DNA of 64,000 nucleotides from Panacagrimonas sp041603235 (GCA_041603235.1 JBFIES010000002.1:248001-312000), one strand, 5' to 3'. Shown: positions 44,263-53,972, counted from the first letter of the stretch. The notes: generated by a model from the letters alone, not told the origin. Numbers and translations: made by a program.

Positions 44263-44646
44263 TCAGGCCGGCAGAAAGCAAAACGTTGCGAGCTTGTTCC
44301 CGTCCGGATCACGGACGTAGGCCGCGTAAGCTGTCGGCGTAAAAGGTCGCGGGCCCGGCGCGCCCTCATCCGTGCCGCCGTTTTCCAATGCCGCCTTATG
44401 GAAGGCATCAACTGCGCTTCGACTGTGCGCGGCAAAGCTCACCGTCCCGCCGTTCGCCCAGGTCGCCGGCTCGCCATTGATGGGCTGGGTGATCATGAAC
44501 TCAGGACCGGCCAGGGTGCCGTACAGCGTAGACGTCTCTCGCTCCATCACCCGCTGCGCTCCCAGCGCACCGAAAATGGCATCGTAGAATTTCTGCGCTC
44601 GCGGCAGATCGTTGGTACCTAGAACAACATGGGTAAATAGGGCCAC
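44263..44646 (-). CDS. VOC-family (glyoxalase/dioxygenase fold) protein
   Basis: 127 residues. Two beta-alpha-beta-beta-beta modules: THVVLGTNDLPRAQKFYDAIFGALGA at the N-terminus, and AYAAYVRDPDGNKLATFC near the C-terminus with the conserved metal-binding position. This is the small lactoylglutathione lyase-like VOC group; the substrate is unknown. GGAGACA ribosome site upstream. Together with the DJ-1 protein it may handle reactive carbonyls. Confidence 0.85.
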   Translation of the reverse strand: MALFTHVVLGTNDLPRAQKFYDAIFGALGAQRVMERETSTLYGTLAGPEFMITQPINGEPATWANGGTVSFAAHSRSAVDAFHKAALENGGTDEGAPGPRPFTPTAYAAYVRDPDGNKLATFCFLPA

Positions 44647-44910
44647 GAGTGTCTCCTTTTGATTTTGTGCAGCGTATTAGTTGCGAAATGGCCCGGTTAT
44701 TTAAGATTTGTGGCCTCCAGAATGTCACCAGACTTACGGCCGGAACGTCATTTGAGCAACTTCCATACTTTCGCCCGGTCCATTCCCCGGCGCGCTGAGT
44801 ACAGTGACCTCCAGCGTCGGGGAAACCCCTCGCCTACCGGCCGCCACCAAGGCGCCCCGTTGCTATAGCTAATACGCTAGGCGTCAGCATCCAAGATGAG
44901 GAGTAATCAG

Positions 44911-46137
44911 ATGAAACGAATCGCGATCGTCGGCGCTGGCCAGTCTGGGCTGCAGTTGGCCCTCGGACTCCAGGCAAATAACTTCGACGTCACGCTGCTC
45001 TCCAACAGAACCGCAGAGCAGATCCGGAACGGCAAGGTCACCTCCAGCCAGATCATGTTCGATCGCGCGATGCAAACCGAGCGCGACCTCGGAATCGATC
45101 TTTGGCAGGACACTGCTCCGCAAGTCAGTGCGCTCACCATCGCGGTGGGAAATCCGCTCGACAAAAGCAGCAAAATCGCCGATTGGGCGGGCCCGTTTGA
45201 GAGGCCGGCACAATCGGTTGATCAACGGGTCAAAGCGTCGGCCTGGCTCGAACTTTTTGTATCACGCGGTGGCACGCTCAGGATTGCGGAAGTTGGAGTA
45301 TCCGAACTTGAAGAACTCAGCGACTCCCATGACTTGGTCGTCGTCGCTGCCGGCAAGGGTGACATCGTTAACCTCTTCGAGAGAGATGCCGTACAGTCCA
45401 TGTTCAGCAAGCCGCAACGCGTTCTGGGTCTTCTGTACGTCAACGGAATGAAGGCGGCCGCCCGCCCCGGTACTGGGTGCATTGATGTTGCGCCAAACGT
45501 CGGAGAGTACGTCTCGTTCTCTGCCATCACGACGTCAGGCGCTTGCGACATTATGCTCTTCGAGGGTATCCCTGGAACCGCGATGGACTGCTGGAGCGAT
45601 GTTTCCACTCCGGAGGAATATGTCAGCACTGCGAAGAACATCCTCGCCTCGTACTTCCCGTGGCACACCGATCGCTGCACCTCCATCCAAGCCACCGATC
45701 CCAATGGGGTCATCAGTGGTCGAGTGACGCCGACTGTACGCAAACCTGTTGCCCTACTACCGTCTGGCCGCCCCATTTTTGGAATGGCCGATGTCGTCGT
45801 GGTTAACGATCCGATTTCCGGCCAGGGCGCCAACAGCGCCGCCCTGTGCGCCGATCTGTATCTCAAGGAAATTGTCGCTCGCCGCGAGCAGTCCTTCGAC
45901 GCGGCGTGGATGCAGCAAACCTTTAACAGTTTCTACTCCTACGCCAAGTACGTCGCTTCATTCACGGGCACAGTCCTCACCGGCCTGCCTAATGTCGTCA
46001 ACGCGATGCTGAAGGCGACGCAGAACCAGACGCTGGCTACTGCCTTCGCCACCGGGTTGACTGACCCTCGAACCTTTGGTTCCTGGCTGCTGGATGCACC
46101 AGCAAACGAACAAGGTGTGCAGAAGGTCGCTGCATAA
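44911..46137 (+). CDS. StyA-like flavoprotein oxygenase (styrene/indole monooxygenase type)
   Basis: 408 residues. RIAIVGAGQSGLQLALGLQANNFDVTLLSNR with the Gln in GAGQSG is typical of StyA; TSSQIMFDRAMQTERDLGI and the C-terminal NDPISGQGANSAALCADLYL follow, as in two-component group E monooxygenases. These use FADH2 from a StyB reductase to epoxidise styrene or indole. Start ATG 44911 with GAGGAG upstream; an earlier in-frame ATG overlaps that site. Whether the substrate is an alkene, styrene or indole cannot be told from the sequence. Confidence 0.87.
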   Translation: MKRIAIVGAGQSGLQLALGLQANNFDVTLLSNRTAEQIRNGKVTSSQIMFDRAMQTERDLGIDLWQDTAPQVSALTIAVGNPLDKSSKIADWAGPFERPAQSVDQRVKASAWLELFVSRGGTLRIAEVGVSELEELSDSHDLVVVAAGKGDIVNLFERDAVQSMFSKPQRVLGLLYVNGMKAAARPGTGCIDVAPNVGEYVSFSAITTSGACDIMLFEGIPGTAMDCWSDVSTPEEYVSTAKNILASYFPWHTDRCTSIQATDPNGVISGRVTPTVRKPVALLPSGRPIFGMADVVVVNDPISGQGANSAALCADLYLKEIVARREQSFDAAWMQQTFNSFYSYAKYVASFTGTVLTGLPNVVNAMLKATQNQTLATAFATGLTDPRTFGSWLLDAPANEQGVQKVAA

Positions 46138-46153
46138 GGCTAGAGCCCTCACT

Positions 46154-46185
46154 GAGGACGGGAGATTTGAAGGACTCCCGTCCTC
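46154..46185 (+). terminator. stem-loop after the StyA-like gene
   Basis: Perfect 11-bp stem GAGGACGGGAG / CTCCCGTCCTC with a 10-nt loop, 17 bp after the stop. No T-run follows, so it may be a terminator of weak type or an mRNA 3'-end stabiliser. The remaining 280 bp to the next gene show nothing else. Confidence 0.6.
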
Positions 46186-46469
46186 TCCAGAATGAGTTAG
46201 CGCGCTCTTTCTGATATTTCGAGCATTAGGGCCCCAACGTACCTCGCGTGACAATACGCTCGTATCCTTAACGGTGCTCGCATTGCGCCAACTGGAACTG
46301 GGTCAGTTAGTCGTACGCGGACTCCTTCGTCCGGAAGTTCAATTTTGCGACACCCAAGACCTTTGCATGTACGCCAATAACTCCGCACGATCCGGCAGTT
46401 ATCCCAACCCGCGCCCGACGTCTAACGAAATGACCTCAGTCTCACTCGACCGAAACAAGGATTTCTAAG

Positions 46470-46940
46470 ATGTTTCAAGAACGCTCCATAGAGCACGCCT
46501 CAAACGAGGATATAGAAGCGCCTCTGGACACAAAAAACATTGATTCGAGGTGGCTCGTCCCGGAACCAACATTTGGAAGCGTGTCCTGCGCGTATCCACT
46601 GTTAGATTTGTATTCCGATACTGATGGAGCGTCCCGCGATTCACATTCAACGCTGCACCCAGAAAGACTGATTAATCCTCTAACTCATCGCGAACTTGAG
46701 CTGCTTCAGCTCATGTGTGAGGGACTGTCCAACTTAGAAATATCGAAGCGGCTGAATCTTGCGGTAGGGACTGTCAAATTTCATTTCGTCAATGCCTTTG
46801 GAAAACTTGGAGTGCAGCGACGCACTCAAGCCGTCGCCGTCGTTGTTTACCTCGGCCTAGTCGAACCATCGTGGATGTCTTCGACGCGCCTTGCATTCGG
46901 CGCTCACGCGCGTACCAAAACCAGAGTTCAACGGCCTTAA
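46470..46940 (+). CDS. short LuxR-type HTH regulator
   Basis: 156 residues. Only the C-terminal DNA-binding domain is recognisable (NPLTHRELELLQLMCEGLSNLEISKRLNLAVGTVKFHFVNAFGKLGVQRRTQAV, about residues 68-123). The N-terminal 65 residues match no receiver or sensor domain that I know. Its HTH resembles that of the MalT-type protein at 39.7 kb, so it may be a stand-alone partner or a remnant of such a protein. It probably acts on the styA or SDR promoters. Confidence 0.8.
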   Translation: MFQERSIEHASNEDIEAPLDTKNIDSRWLVPEPTFGSVSCAYPLLDLYSDTDGASRDSHSTLHPERLINPLTHRELELLQLMCEGLSNLEISKRLNLAVGTVKFHFVNAFGKLGVQRRTQAVAVVVYLGLVEPSWMSSTRLAFGAHARTKTRVQRP

Positions 46941-47174
46941 ATTCCAACGAAAGAGCGACGCGACCGCGTGCTCTTCGCTCTGAACAGGGTCCCGAAATCC
47001 GGCTCAAAGTAGGGTTACAAGATTGACGTAAGGCCTCAACTTCGAGGTTCGCGAATGCACCGAATATCAGCCCCACCGTTCGGATGCCAGGCGATTTGGC
47101 GGATAAGCATGACCGATCACTTCTTAGATCTGATTAAAGACAACCCCTATTTCCATTGATAAAACTTACCAATT

Positions 47175-47963
47175 ATGGCGACGAATATTTCCAGCAATCT
47201 GTCCGATCTTTTCGATTTGAAAGGCCGCATTGCCCTGGTCAGCGGCGCAAGCCGGGGTATTGGCGAATCCATATCAAAATTGCTCGCTACGCACGGCGCG
47301 CACATCATCGCCACCAGTCGAAAAGCGGACAGTTGCCAGCGTGTCGTTAAGGAAATTCAAGCTGCGGGAGGCAGTGCTGAAGCGTTTTCCTGTCATATTG
47401 GAGAATTAGCTCAAATTGAGAAGCTTTTCGATCACGTGGCATCTGACCACGGACGTTTGGATGTGCTTGTGAACAATGCCGCGACTAATCCCTATTTCGG
47501 CCCAATCGCAGACACCGATGTGAACGCTTTTCAGAAGACGCTCGATGTCAATATTCGGGGCTACTTCTTCATGTCCGCACAGGCGATCAAATTGATGAGC
47601 GACCAGCCTACCGGCTCGATTATCAATGTAGCGTCCGTCAACGGCGTAATTCCAGGCCCCCTTCAAGGCATCTACTCAATCAGTAAAGCTGCTGTCATTG
47701 CGATGACGAAGAGTTTCGCCGTCGAGTATGCGCCAAAGAATATTCGTGTTAACGCCATCCTCCCAGGGGGGACGGATACGCAATTCTCTGCTGCGCTGGT
47801 TAATTCTCCAAAGATGAGCAGTCGACTAATGCCACACATCCCTATCGGTCGTTTTGCACAGCCAGACGAGATGGCTGGAGCGGTGCTGTATCTCGCATCC
47901 GCCGCTTCGTCCTATACCACAGCCGCGTGCCTCAACATCGATGGCGGGTACTTGGCGGCCTGA
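47175..47963 (+). CDS. short-chain dehydrogenase/reductase
   Basis: A 262-residue classical SDR. GASRGIGESISKLL is the NAD(P) site, VLVNNAA the structural motif, and Ser in NVASVNG with YSISK the catalytic set; C-terminal LASAASSYTTAACLNIDGGYLA is typical. It would oxidise a hydroxyl or reduce a keto group in the island's pathway. It lies in the same direction as, and 78 bp before, the phosphotransferase-like gene. Confidence 0.9.
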   Translation: MATNISSNLSDLFDLKGRIALVSGASRGIGESISKLLATHGAHIIATSRKADSCQRVVKEIQAAGGSAEAFSCHIGELAQIEKLFDHVASDHGRLDVLVNNAATNPYFGPIADTDVNAFQKTLDVNIRGYFFMSAQAIKLMSDQPTGSIINVASVNGVIPGPLQGIYSISKAAVIAMTKSFAVEYAPKNIRVNAILPGGTDTQFSAALVNSPKMSSRLMPHIPIGRFAQPDEMAGAVLYLASAASSYTTAACLNIDGGYLAA

Positions 47964-48041
47964 TTTCGTGGATAAGCCCAGATGCTCACGCGACAGTGCC
48001 TGTTCGCAGCAGATTCGTGTCGAACTTCATGAGATTCTTGT

Positions 48042-49067
48042 ATGAGCGCTAATGACCTTCCGTTTGATGTTGATCGACTCAGGGACTATTTATCCGCCTA
48101 CCTCGATGAAACATCTGGCCCGTTCGCGCTGCGTCGACTCGAAGGGGGGCAGTCCAATCCAACCTATCGCATGCAGGTCGGCTCCAAGACATATGTTTTG
48201 AGGAGCAAGCCGTTCGGGCAGGTGCTCAGTTCTGCGCACGCGGTAGACCGAGAATTTCGGGTCATCTCTGCTCTGGCCGACACCGACGTTCCAATCCCTC
48301 GAACTCTATGCATGTGCGACGACTTAAATGTCATTGGCGCGCAGTTTTATGTGATGGAATTTGTCGATGGGCGAGTGCACTGGGATCCATCGCTTCCGCA
48401 CTACGACGTGTCCCATCGGCGGGGCATGTTCGAGGAAATGAATCGCGTCATCGCTGCCCTACACAAGGTGGATTACCGCGCCGTCGGCCTGGAAACGTTT
48501 GGGAAACCAGGCAGTTTTTTTGAGCGCCAGATTGCGCGTTGGACGCGTCAGTATCGTCAGTCCGAGACTGTTCAGATAGACGCGATGGAGCGGTTGATCG
48601 ACTGGCTTCCAAAACAGAGTTTCCCAGCTGACGAGACTTCAATCGTTCATGGCGATTACCGCCTTGACAACGCGATCTTCCACCCTGAAAGGCCAGAAAT
48701 TCTCGCGGTGCTGGACTGGGAGCTCTCTACACTCGGACACCCGCTCTCCGACTTCGCCTATCACTGCATGACTTGGCGACTGCCGCCAGGCCCCCTCCGA
48801 GGGCTTAGCGGTGTGGATCTGGGCGCAGCAGGCATTCCGACCGAAGCAGAATATGTGCAGCTTTATTGCAATAGAACCGGTCGTCACCTTATCAAGGGCC
48901 ACGTCTGGACCTTTTGCATTGCTTTCAACCTCTTTCGCCTTGCAGCCATCTTGCAGGGCATAGCACGGCGTGCCGCTGATGGAACTTCGAACAACCCAAA
49001 CGCTGTCAGCATGGGAAATCTAGCGGGAACAGTCGCGGATATTGCGTGCAAGCAATTGGACATCTGA
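48042..49067 (+). CDS. APH-family phosphotransferase, ACAD10-like partner
   Basis: A 341-residue kinase-like fold: GGQSNPTYRMQVGSKTYVLRSKP (nucleotide loop), SIVHGDYRLDNAIFHPERPEILAVLDWELSTLGHPLSDFAYHCM (catalytic HGDYRLDN and DWE loops). This branch is linked to acyl-CoA dehydrogenases of the ACAD10/11 type and is thought to phosphorylate 4-hydroxyacyl-CoA before dehydration. The matching dehydrogenase is at 38.5 kb, so the two may work as a module. It is the last gene of the catabolic island before tnsABC. Confidence 0.85.
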   Translation: MSANDLPFDVDRLRDYLSAYLDETSGPFALRRLEGGQSNPTYRMQVGSKTYVLRSKPFGQVLSSAHAVDREFRVISALADTDVPIPRTLCMCDDLNVIGAQFYVMEFVDGRVHWDPSLPHYDVSHRRGMFEEMNRVIAALHKVDYRAVGLETFGKPGSFFERQIARWTRQYRQSETVQIDAMERLIDWLPKQSFPADETSIVHGDYRLDNAIFHPERPEILAVLDWELSTLGHPLSDFAYHCMTWRLPPGPLRGLSGVDLGAAGIPTEAEYVQLYCNRTGRHLIKGHVWTFCIAFNLFRLAAILQGIARRAADGTSNNPNAVSMGNLAGTVADIACKQLDI

Positions 49068-49457
49068 CCAAAACCTTTCCGCCGTTGCGGGGAGTTGGGC
49101 GCAGGTTCGTCGGCCCAGTAGAGCCACTCCAATAGCTCGTGACCTGAGATCGGATTTCCAGACTACGTTTATCCAAAATATCGTTCTTTCCGATTGCAGC
49201 TACGAGGAAATATCCGCAATAGCGCTAACAGGAGCCATGAGCCGCGCTCTGCGTGTTACTGCTTTCCTACGCGCAAGTGTCTATTCGTAAGGCGGAAATG
49301 GGCCACTTTGAGCATTTAGCGAATGAAGAGGCGACCGTCCGCTCCTGGCGCCTAATCGACGCTTGGAGAATTCAGCTGAGGCACATTCGGCGCTAACCGG
49401 GCCGAAGATGATCTTTCGCCGAAGACGAAAGGCCTGGCGCTTGAATGAGGATACTAC
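49068..49457. other. intergenic region upstream of tnsA
   Basis: About 390 bp expected to contain the tnsABC promoter. I searched it for TGAACCG-type end sites, which Tn7 relatives carry next to tnsA, and found none; the true right end is 12 kb further on. No gene was seen. Confidence 0.5.
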
Positions 49458-50303
49458 ATGGGCAAGCGGCGCACTGGCGTGACTGTGCGAGACATCAATC
49501 GGTGGCTGAAGCAAGGATTCGGCTCAGGGGTGGAGGGCTCGTACAAGCCCTGGCTGCGTGTTTCGGACGTGCCTTCCAAGGGCAGATCACGGCGTGTGCG
49601 CGGACTCAAGTCGGGTCGAGTACATCACCTGCTCTCTGATCTCGAGTACGCCATCTTCCTTATGGCGGAGTACTCGACGCTGATCGTCGACATTCGCGAA
49701 CAATTTCCGCTGCTCCCCTACGGATCGACCGAAGTGATAGCAGCGGAAATGGGCGTGCGACATTCGGTCTATCCGGAAAGCGTCACACCGGTGCTGATGT
49801 CGCACGACTTCGTACTCACGATGAGCGAAAAGGCGGCAGACCGGACGCCGCTCGCCATCAGCGCCAAGTATCAGTGGGACGATACCGCCAAAAACAAGCG
49901 AATGCTCGAGAAGTTGGAGATTGAGCGTCGATTCGCCTCGAAGGTGGGCCGCATGCACTGGAAGCTCATTACCGACGCCCACTTCGATCCAATGATCGTA
50001 TCGAACCTCGATTGGCTGCACTACGGCATGCGACATGATCTGCCGAAGGAATACCGTCAGATTGCGCCGTACCTGCTTCCACTGCTGCGGTCGCTGGACT
50101 ACCAGGAGCGCCGTCTGTCTGCGGTTCTGACAGACCTGGAGAAGATTCCGGACCTGCGCGGACTCAGTCCATCGATCGCGTTCAAGGTTGCTGCATGGGC
50201 GGGCCATCTTCCCCTGGATCTCGCATTGGAGATCCGTCCGAGGACGATCGTCAAGGAAATGCAGCCCACGCGGGCGGTCGCGGAACTCCCCCATGTCGCG
50301 TGA
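49458..50303 (+). CDS. tnsA: TnsA, Tn7-like transposition endonuclease
   Basis: 281 residues. N-terminal catalytic domain: LLSDLEYAIFLMAEYSTLIVDIREQFPLLP (Glu at about 61), then SHDFVLTM and ISAKYQWDD (Asp and Lys of the restriction-enzyme-like D-x(n)-x-K site), then the KLEIERRFASKVGRMHWKLITD segment typical of TnsA. TnsA cuts the 5' ends at the transposon termini so that the element leaves by cut-and-paste. The C-terminal half is the TnsC-contact region. GAGGA ribosome site. It overlaps tnsB by 11 bp. Confidence 0.93.
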   Translation: MGKRRTGVTVRDINRWLKQGFGSGVEGSYKPWLRVSDVPSKGRSRRVRGLKSGRVHHLLSDLEYAIFLMAEYSTLIVDIREQFPLLPYGSTEVIAAEMGVRHSVYPESVTPVLMSHDFVLTMSEKAADRTPLAISAKYQWDDTAKNKRMLEKLEIERRFASKVGRMHWKLITDAHFDPMIVSNLDWLHYGMRHDLPKEYRQIAPYLLPLLRSLDYQERRLSAVLTDLEKIPDLRGLSPSIAFKVAAWAGHLPLDLALEIRPRTIVKEMQPTRAVAELPHVA

Positions 50304-52464
50304 TCCCGTTCGGAACGACGTCATCGAGGCGGTTGGCGAAGGTGCTCCGTTTGAAAGTTTGCAGCGAATTCTTCACGTCGACCCTTATGCCAACTTCTAC
50401 ATCTACTACGGGCTCAAGAAACCCTATGGCTTCCCGGTCCTGGGTCAGTGGGACGAATTGCTGACCGCTATCCGCGACCGCAAGACCGTTAGGATCGCGC
50501 AGTTGAAGGATCGCGCGGTTCAGCTGATTCCCGAGAAGGACCTCGAAGCCAGCTATACCGAATCGCGAGACAATGCATGGGCGCGAATCGAACCCTTGGT
50601 CACCGGCAGTGACGAGGTGCGGATGTTCTTCGCGGAGACGCGAGGGATCCTCATCCGAACGCGATGCGCTGAACTGCAAGTCGGAAAGAACCAGATCTAT
50701 GCCGATCTGCGTCGCTACTGGGCCTACGGGCAGACTCGGTCGGCACTCCTCCCGGATTGGAAGGACAGCGGCCCCCGCGGCGAGCAGAAACCGGGCACAG
50801 CCAAACGGGGGAAGAAGCCGGATCGTGTGAAGCTTATGAACGCGCCAGAAGGGATCCCGCTGGGTGACGCGCGCGAGCGTCTCGAACGGGGCGTACGCCT
50901 GTTCTATGTAGGGAACGCGACGATCCCGTCTGCCTTTAATCGCACCAAGGACACGTTCTTCAACGACGGCTTCGAAATGAAGAAGGGTGTTCCCATGCCG
51001 ATTTTGAAGCCCGAGCACGAAACGGCGACGATCGACCAGTTCCGGCGGATTATCAAAACGCTTAACAGGACGCTGCGGATCACGAAGAAGAAGGCCGGAG
51101 ACCTTCTCTTCAACCTGAAGATGCGCGCGCTCGAAAAGAAGGCGCGGCGAGGAGCTTTCGGGCCCGGGGCGCGCTACGAATTGGACTCGACGATTCTCGA
51201 CATCTATTTGGTGTCGAGCTACGGCTCCAGGTGGATCATCGGTCGACCCGTCCTCTACGTCGTCGTCGATACATTCTCACGTATGGTGGTGGGCTTTTAT
51301 CTCGGCCTTGAGGGGCCGAGCTGGGCTGGCGCTCGATTGGCGCTGGCCAACGCTTTCACCGACAAGGTCGCCTTCTGCGCCGAGTACGGCATCGAGATCA
51401 CGCAGGACCAGTGGCCGTGCATCCACGTCTGCCACAAGGTGCTCGCCGACCGCGGCGAGATGTTGTGTCTTGCTTCGGACCAGCTCGCGCTGTCGCTCGA
51501 CGTCATTGTCGAGCAAACGCCGCCGCGTCGGCCCGACTGGAAGCCTTTCGTCGAGCGCGATTTCGGGCTGATTACGGAGGGCACGGTGATATTTCTGCCA
51601 GGTGCTGTCGATCTTCGTGAGAAGGAACGGCTTCAGCGGGACTACCGGCTCGACGCGTGCCTCACGATCCGCGAACTCACGGCTATCCTCATCGAAGCGT
51701 TCTTGGAACACAACGAGAACAGCTTCCGGCCATCGCATCTTCCCGCTGAGATGTTCGAAGAGGGCATCACGGACGCCACGCCGATCGCTTTGTGGAACTG
51801 GGGGATGAAGAACCTGACCGGTGAGGCACGCGTTGAAACGCCGGAAAGGGTTCGTACGGCCCTGCTGCCACTGGAGGATGGAAAGGTCAAAAAAGACGGA
51901 ATCATCTATGGAGGCGAGCGCTTCATCTGCGAAACAGCGCGAGCCGAGAACTGGCTTGCACGAGCACGGATCAACAAGACGTGGAGGGTTCCGCTCCGGG
52001 TGGATGGCTCGACCGATCGGGTGTGGTACCAGCACGAAGACGGATCGCTGGAACCCTGCGAGCCCCTGGACCCCGACATTCGCGCGAACCCCAAGCGCTT
52101 CGAGGAAGTTCTCGATCGCATGAAGGTCCTCGATCTCGCAGGACAGGACAAGGAAACACAGAACCGCCAGGTGTCCGCCGAGCGTCGGGCGCGATCCCAA
52201 GCGATCACCGATGCGGCGGTTGAGCGAGCCAAGATCGCTCGCCAAGGCCTGAGCAAGGCGCAGGTCACGGAGGGAATCGACGATCACCGACGCGTCGAAA
52301 AAGAGCGAGAGCGGATCGAACGTGCGGCGAGGGAGGCACGCTCCCACTTGCCGCCCAAGCCCTCCGAGGCGCTGCCGCCGCCGAAATCCACGCCAAGCGC
52401 TGACGCGCGTCGGAAGAAGCTGCTCGCGATGACCGATGAGACCTGGGAGGAAGGAAAGAAGTGA
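50293..52464 (+). CDS. tnsB: TnsB, Tn7-like DDE transposase
   Basis: 723 residues. The integrase core has its catalytic triad at Asp298 (YELDSTI), Asp386 (VLADRGEM) and Glu421 (KPFVERDF), with the typical VVVDTFSRMVVGFYLG in between. N-terminal helical DNA-binding domains and a charged C-terminal tail (RRARSQAITDAAVERAK..., the TnsC-interacting region) complete the family plan. It binds the repeated end sites and joins the 3' ends to target DNA. I chose ATG 50293, overlapping the tnsA stop, because upstream codons lie inside tnsA. Confidence 0.94.
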   Translation: MSRDPVRNDVIEAVGEGAPFESLQRILHVDPYANFYIYYGLKKPYGFPVLGQWDELLTAIRDRKTVRIAQLKDRAVQLIPEKDLEASYTESRDNAWARIEPLVTGSDEVRMFFAETRGILIRTRCAELQVGKNQIYADLRRYWAYGQTRSALLPDWKDSGPRGEQKPGTAKRGKKPDRVKLMNAPEGIPLGDARERLERGVRLFYVGNATIPSAFNRTKDTFFNDGFEMKKGVPMPILKPEHETATIDQFRRIIKTLNRTLRITKKKAGDLLFNLKMRALEKKARRGAFGPGARYELDSTILDIYLVSSYGSRWIIGRPVLYVVVDTFSRMVVGFYLGLEGPSWAGARLALANAFTDKVAFCAEYGIEITQDQWPCIHVCHKVLADRGEMLCLASDQLALSLDVIVEQTPPRRPDWKPFVERDFGLITEGTVIFLPGAVDLREKERLQRDYRLDACLTIRELTAILIEAFLEHNENSFRPSHLPAEMFEEGITDATPIALWNWGMKNLTGEARVETPERVRTALLPLEDGKVKKDGIIYGGERFICETARAENWLARARINKTWRVPLRVDGSTDRVWYQHEDGSLEPCEPLDPDIRANPKRFEEVLDRMKVLDLAGQDKETQNRQVSAERRARSQAITDAAVERAKIARQGLSKAQVTEGIDDHRRVEKERERIERAAREARSHLPPKPSEALPPPKSTPSADARRKKLLAMTDETWEEGKK

Positions 52465-53972
52465 CTAGAAGCAAGGCGTGTCAGGCTGACTATCATGAGT
52501 CCGAAATTCTGGACTATCGAGGCAACCCACTGATCGAGGCATTGCCCAGGATCAATTCGCCCGCTGCCGCATCGGCAATTCTGCAGCTCAAGCCGCCGAT
52601 CAGCGACGAGGAACGCCACCAGCCCACGCACTTACGGCTCCACTATTTGAAGCGGCTCAGGAAGCTGGTCAAGCCGCTGCCTTCGTTCTTCGACTTCGAG
52701 AGCCGCTTCTCGCGGAACATTCGCAGTGGCTACGCAGCGCGCCACCCGAACCTGCCCGAGATTCAGGCGATGCGTTACGGCGCCGCCAAGCCCGGGCAGT
52801 GGTACGACGCCACCCTCGACCCCTATTCAGCGTCGGAGCTGACCGTGGTTGGCTTGTCCGGGATGGGCAAGTCCACGATGGTCGAGGCGATTTTGCGGTC
52901 GTACCCCCAGTACATTCAGCACAAGACGTACAACGGGATTCGCTTTCGTGCGCTGCAGCTTGTTTGGATCAAGATCAACTGTCCGCACAACGGGTCGCTG
53001 TCAGCACTGTGCCGCAGCTTCTTCGAAGCTGTTGACCAGGCTACGGGTACGACCACCTACAAGCTCAAGTACGCGGACCCTCGCCTGACCGTCGACACCC
53101 TGATTGGCGGGATGCGCCAAGTCGCGGCGACCTACTACCTGGGCATGCTGGTCATCGACGAACTGCAGAACCTGAGCGTCGCGAAAGCCGGTGGTTCCGA
53201 GGTCATGATGAACTACTTCATGAACCTTCGCGCCGAACTGCGAGTGCCGATCGTGCTGATCGGGACGTACAAGGCGGTCGAGCTGTTCCAGACCGAGATG
53301 CGATTCGCTCGCCGCGCGTCCGAGAATGGCTTGACGGATCTGACCCGAGCCATCAGCTGGCAGGACGAGACGTGGCAGAGCTTGGCGAGGAACCTCTGGC
53401 ATTACCAGTGGCTACGCAAACCTACCGAACTGACCGATCGCATCTTCAGGCGTTTTTTCGATTGCAGTCAGGGAGTGACCGAAATTCTTGTCGCCTTATT
53501 TTCCTTGGCTCAGGAGGTTGCGCTCAATGATGACGAAGGTGAGACGTACGGTGAGATCACCGACGCACTGATCCAAGAGTGCTACGACTCCTCGCTAGTA
53601 CTGCTCCACCCTTCGATCGATGCCTTGCGAAGCAATAGCGTCCGTGCAATGCAAATCTTCGAGGACTTGCTGCCACCCGGTGGGATTTCGGGGAACACCC
53701 GAGCGGTGCCTGCAGGGCTGGCACCGGAAGGCAAGCGAGCCGACGCTTCGCCCCCAGAAGATGGCGAAGCGACTTCGGGCGCTCCGACGACGGATGACGG
53801 ATCTCGCGGAGTGTCCGGCGACGGGTCCGGCAGGGTATCCGAGGAGCCGCCGCAGAACGATCAGCCAGCGCTCAAGCCGAAGTCGGCGACAGATCCGAAT
53901 GACCTGCGCAATAAAGAGGGAATGCGAAAGGCGATCGACGAGAAGGGGAAGATTCCCGGAGCGCCGATGTGA
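52461..53972 (+). CDS. tnsC: TnsC, Tn7-like AAA+ regulator
   Basis: 503 residues. AAA+ core: Walker A VVGLSGMGKSTMVE (about residues 130-143), Walker B LGMLVIDELQNLS, sensor region VPIVLIGTYKAVELF. TnsC assembles on target DNA marked by TniQ/TnsD and activates TnsAB. The C-terminal 90 residues are Pro/Asp/Gly-rich and probably disordered. GTG start, overlapping the tnsB stop (GTGA) with GGAGGAAAGAA upstream. No tniQ follows directly, unlike most Tn7-like operons. Confidence 0.93.
   Translation: MTRSKACQADYHESEILDYRGNPLIEALPRINSPAAASAILQLKPPISDEERHQPTHLRLHYLKRLRKLVKPLPSFFDFESRFSRNIRSGYAARHPNLPEIQAMRYGAAKPGQWYDATLDPYSASELTVVGLSGMGKSTMVEAILRSYPQYIQHKTYNGIRFRALQLVWIKINCPHNGSLSALCRSFFEAVDQATGTTTYKLKYADPRLTVDTLIGGMRQVAATYYLGMLVIDELQNLSVAKAGGSEVMMNYFMNLRAELRVPIVLIGTYKAVELFQTEMRFARRASENGLTDLTRAISWQDETWQSLARNLWHYQWLRKPTELTDRIFRRFFDCSQGVTEILVALFSLAQEVALNDDEGETYGEITDALIQECYDSSLVLLHPSIDALRSNSVRAMQIFEDLLPPGGISGNTRAVPAGLAPEGKRADASPPEDGEATSGAPTTDDGSRGVSGDGSGRVSEEPPQNDQPALKPKSATDPNDLRNKEGMRKAIDEKGKIPGAPM

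Noticed and set aside
49380..49440. Possible right end just upstream of tnsA (CTAACCGGGCCGAAG)
   Set aside because: Position would be canonical for Tn7, but the match to the end sites is poor and there is no TGT terminus or target duplication. The ends at 19549 and 61421 explain the element fully.
51277..52347. Leftward 356-codon frame within tnsB
   Set aside because: Antisense shadow of the DDE transposase gene.
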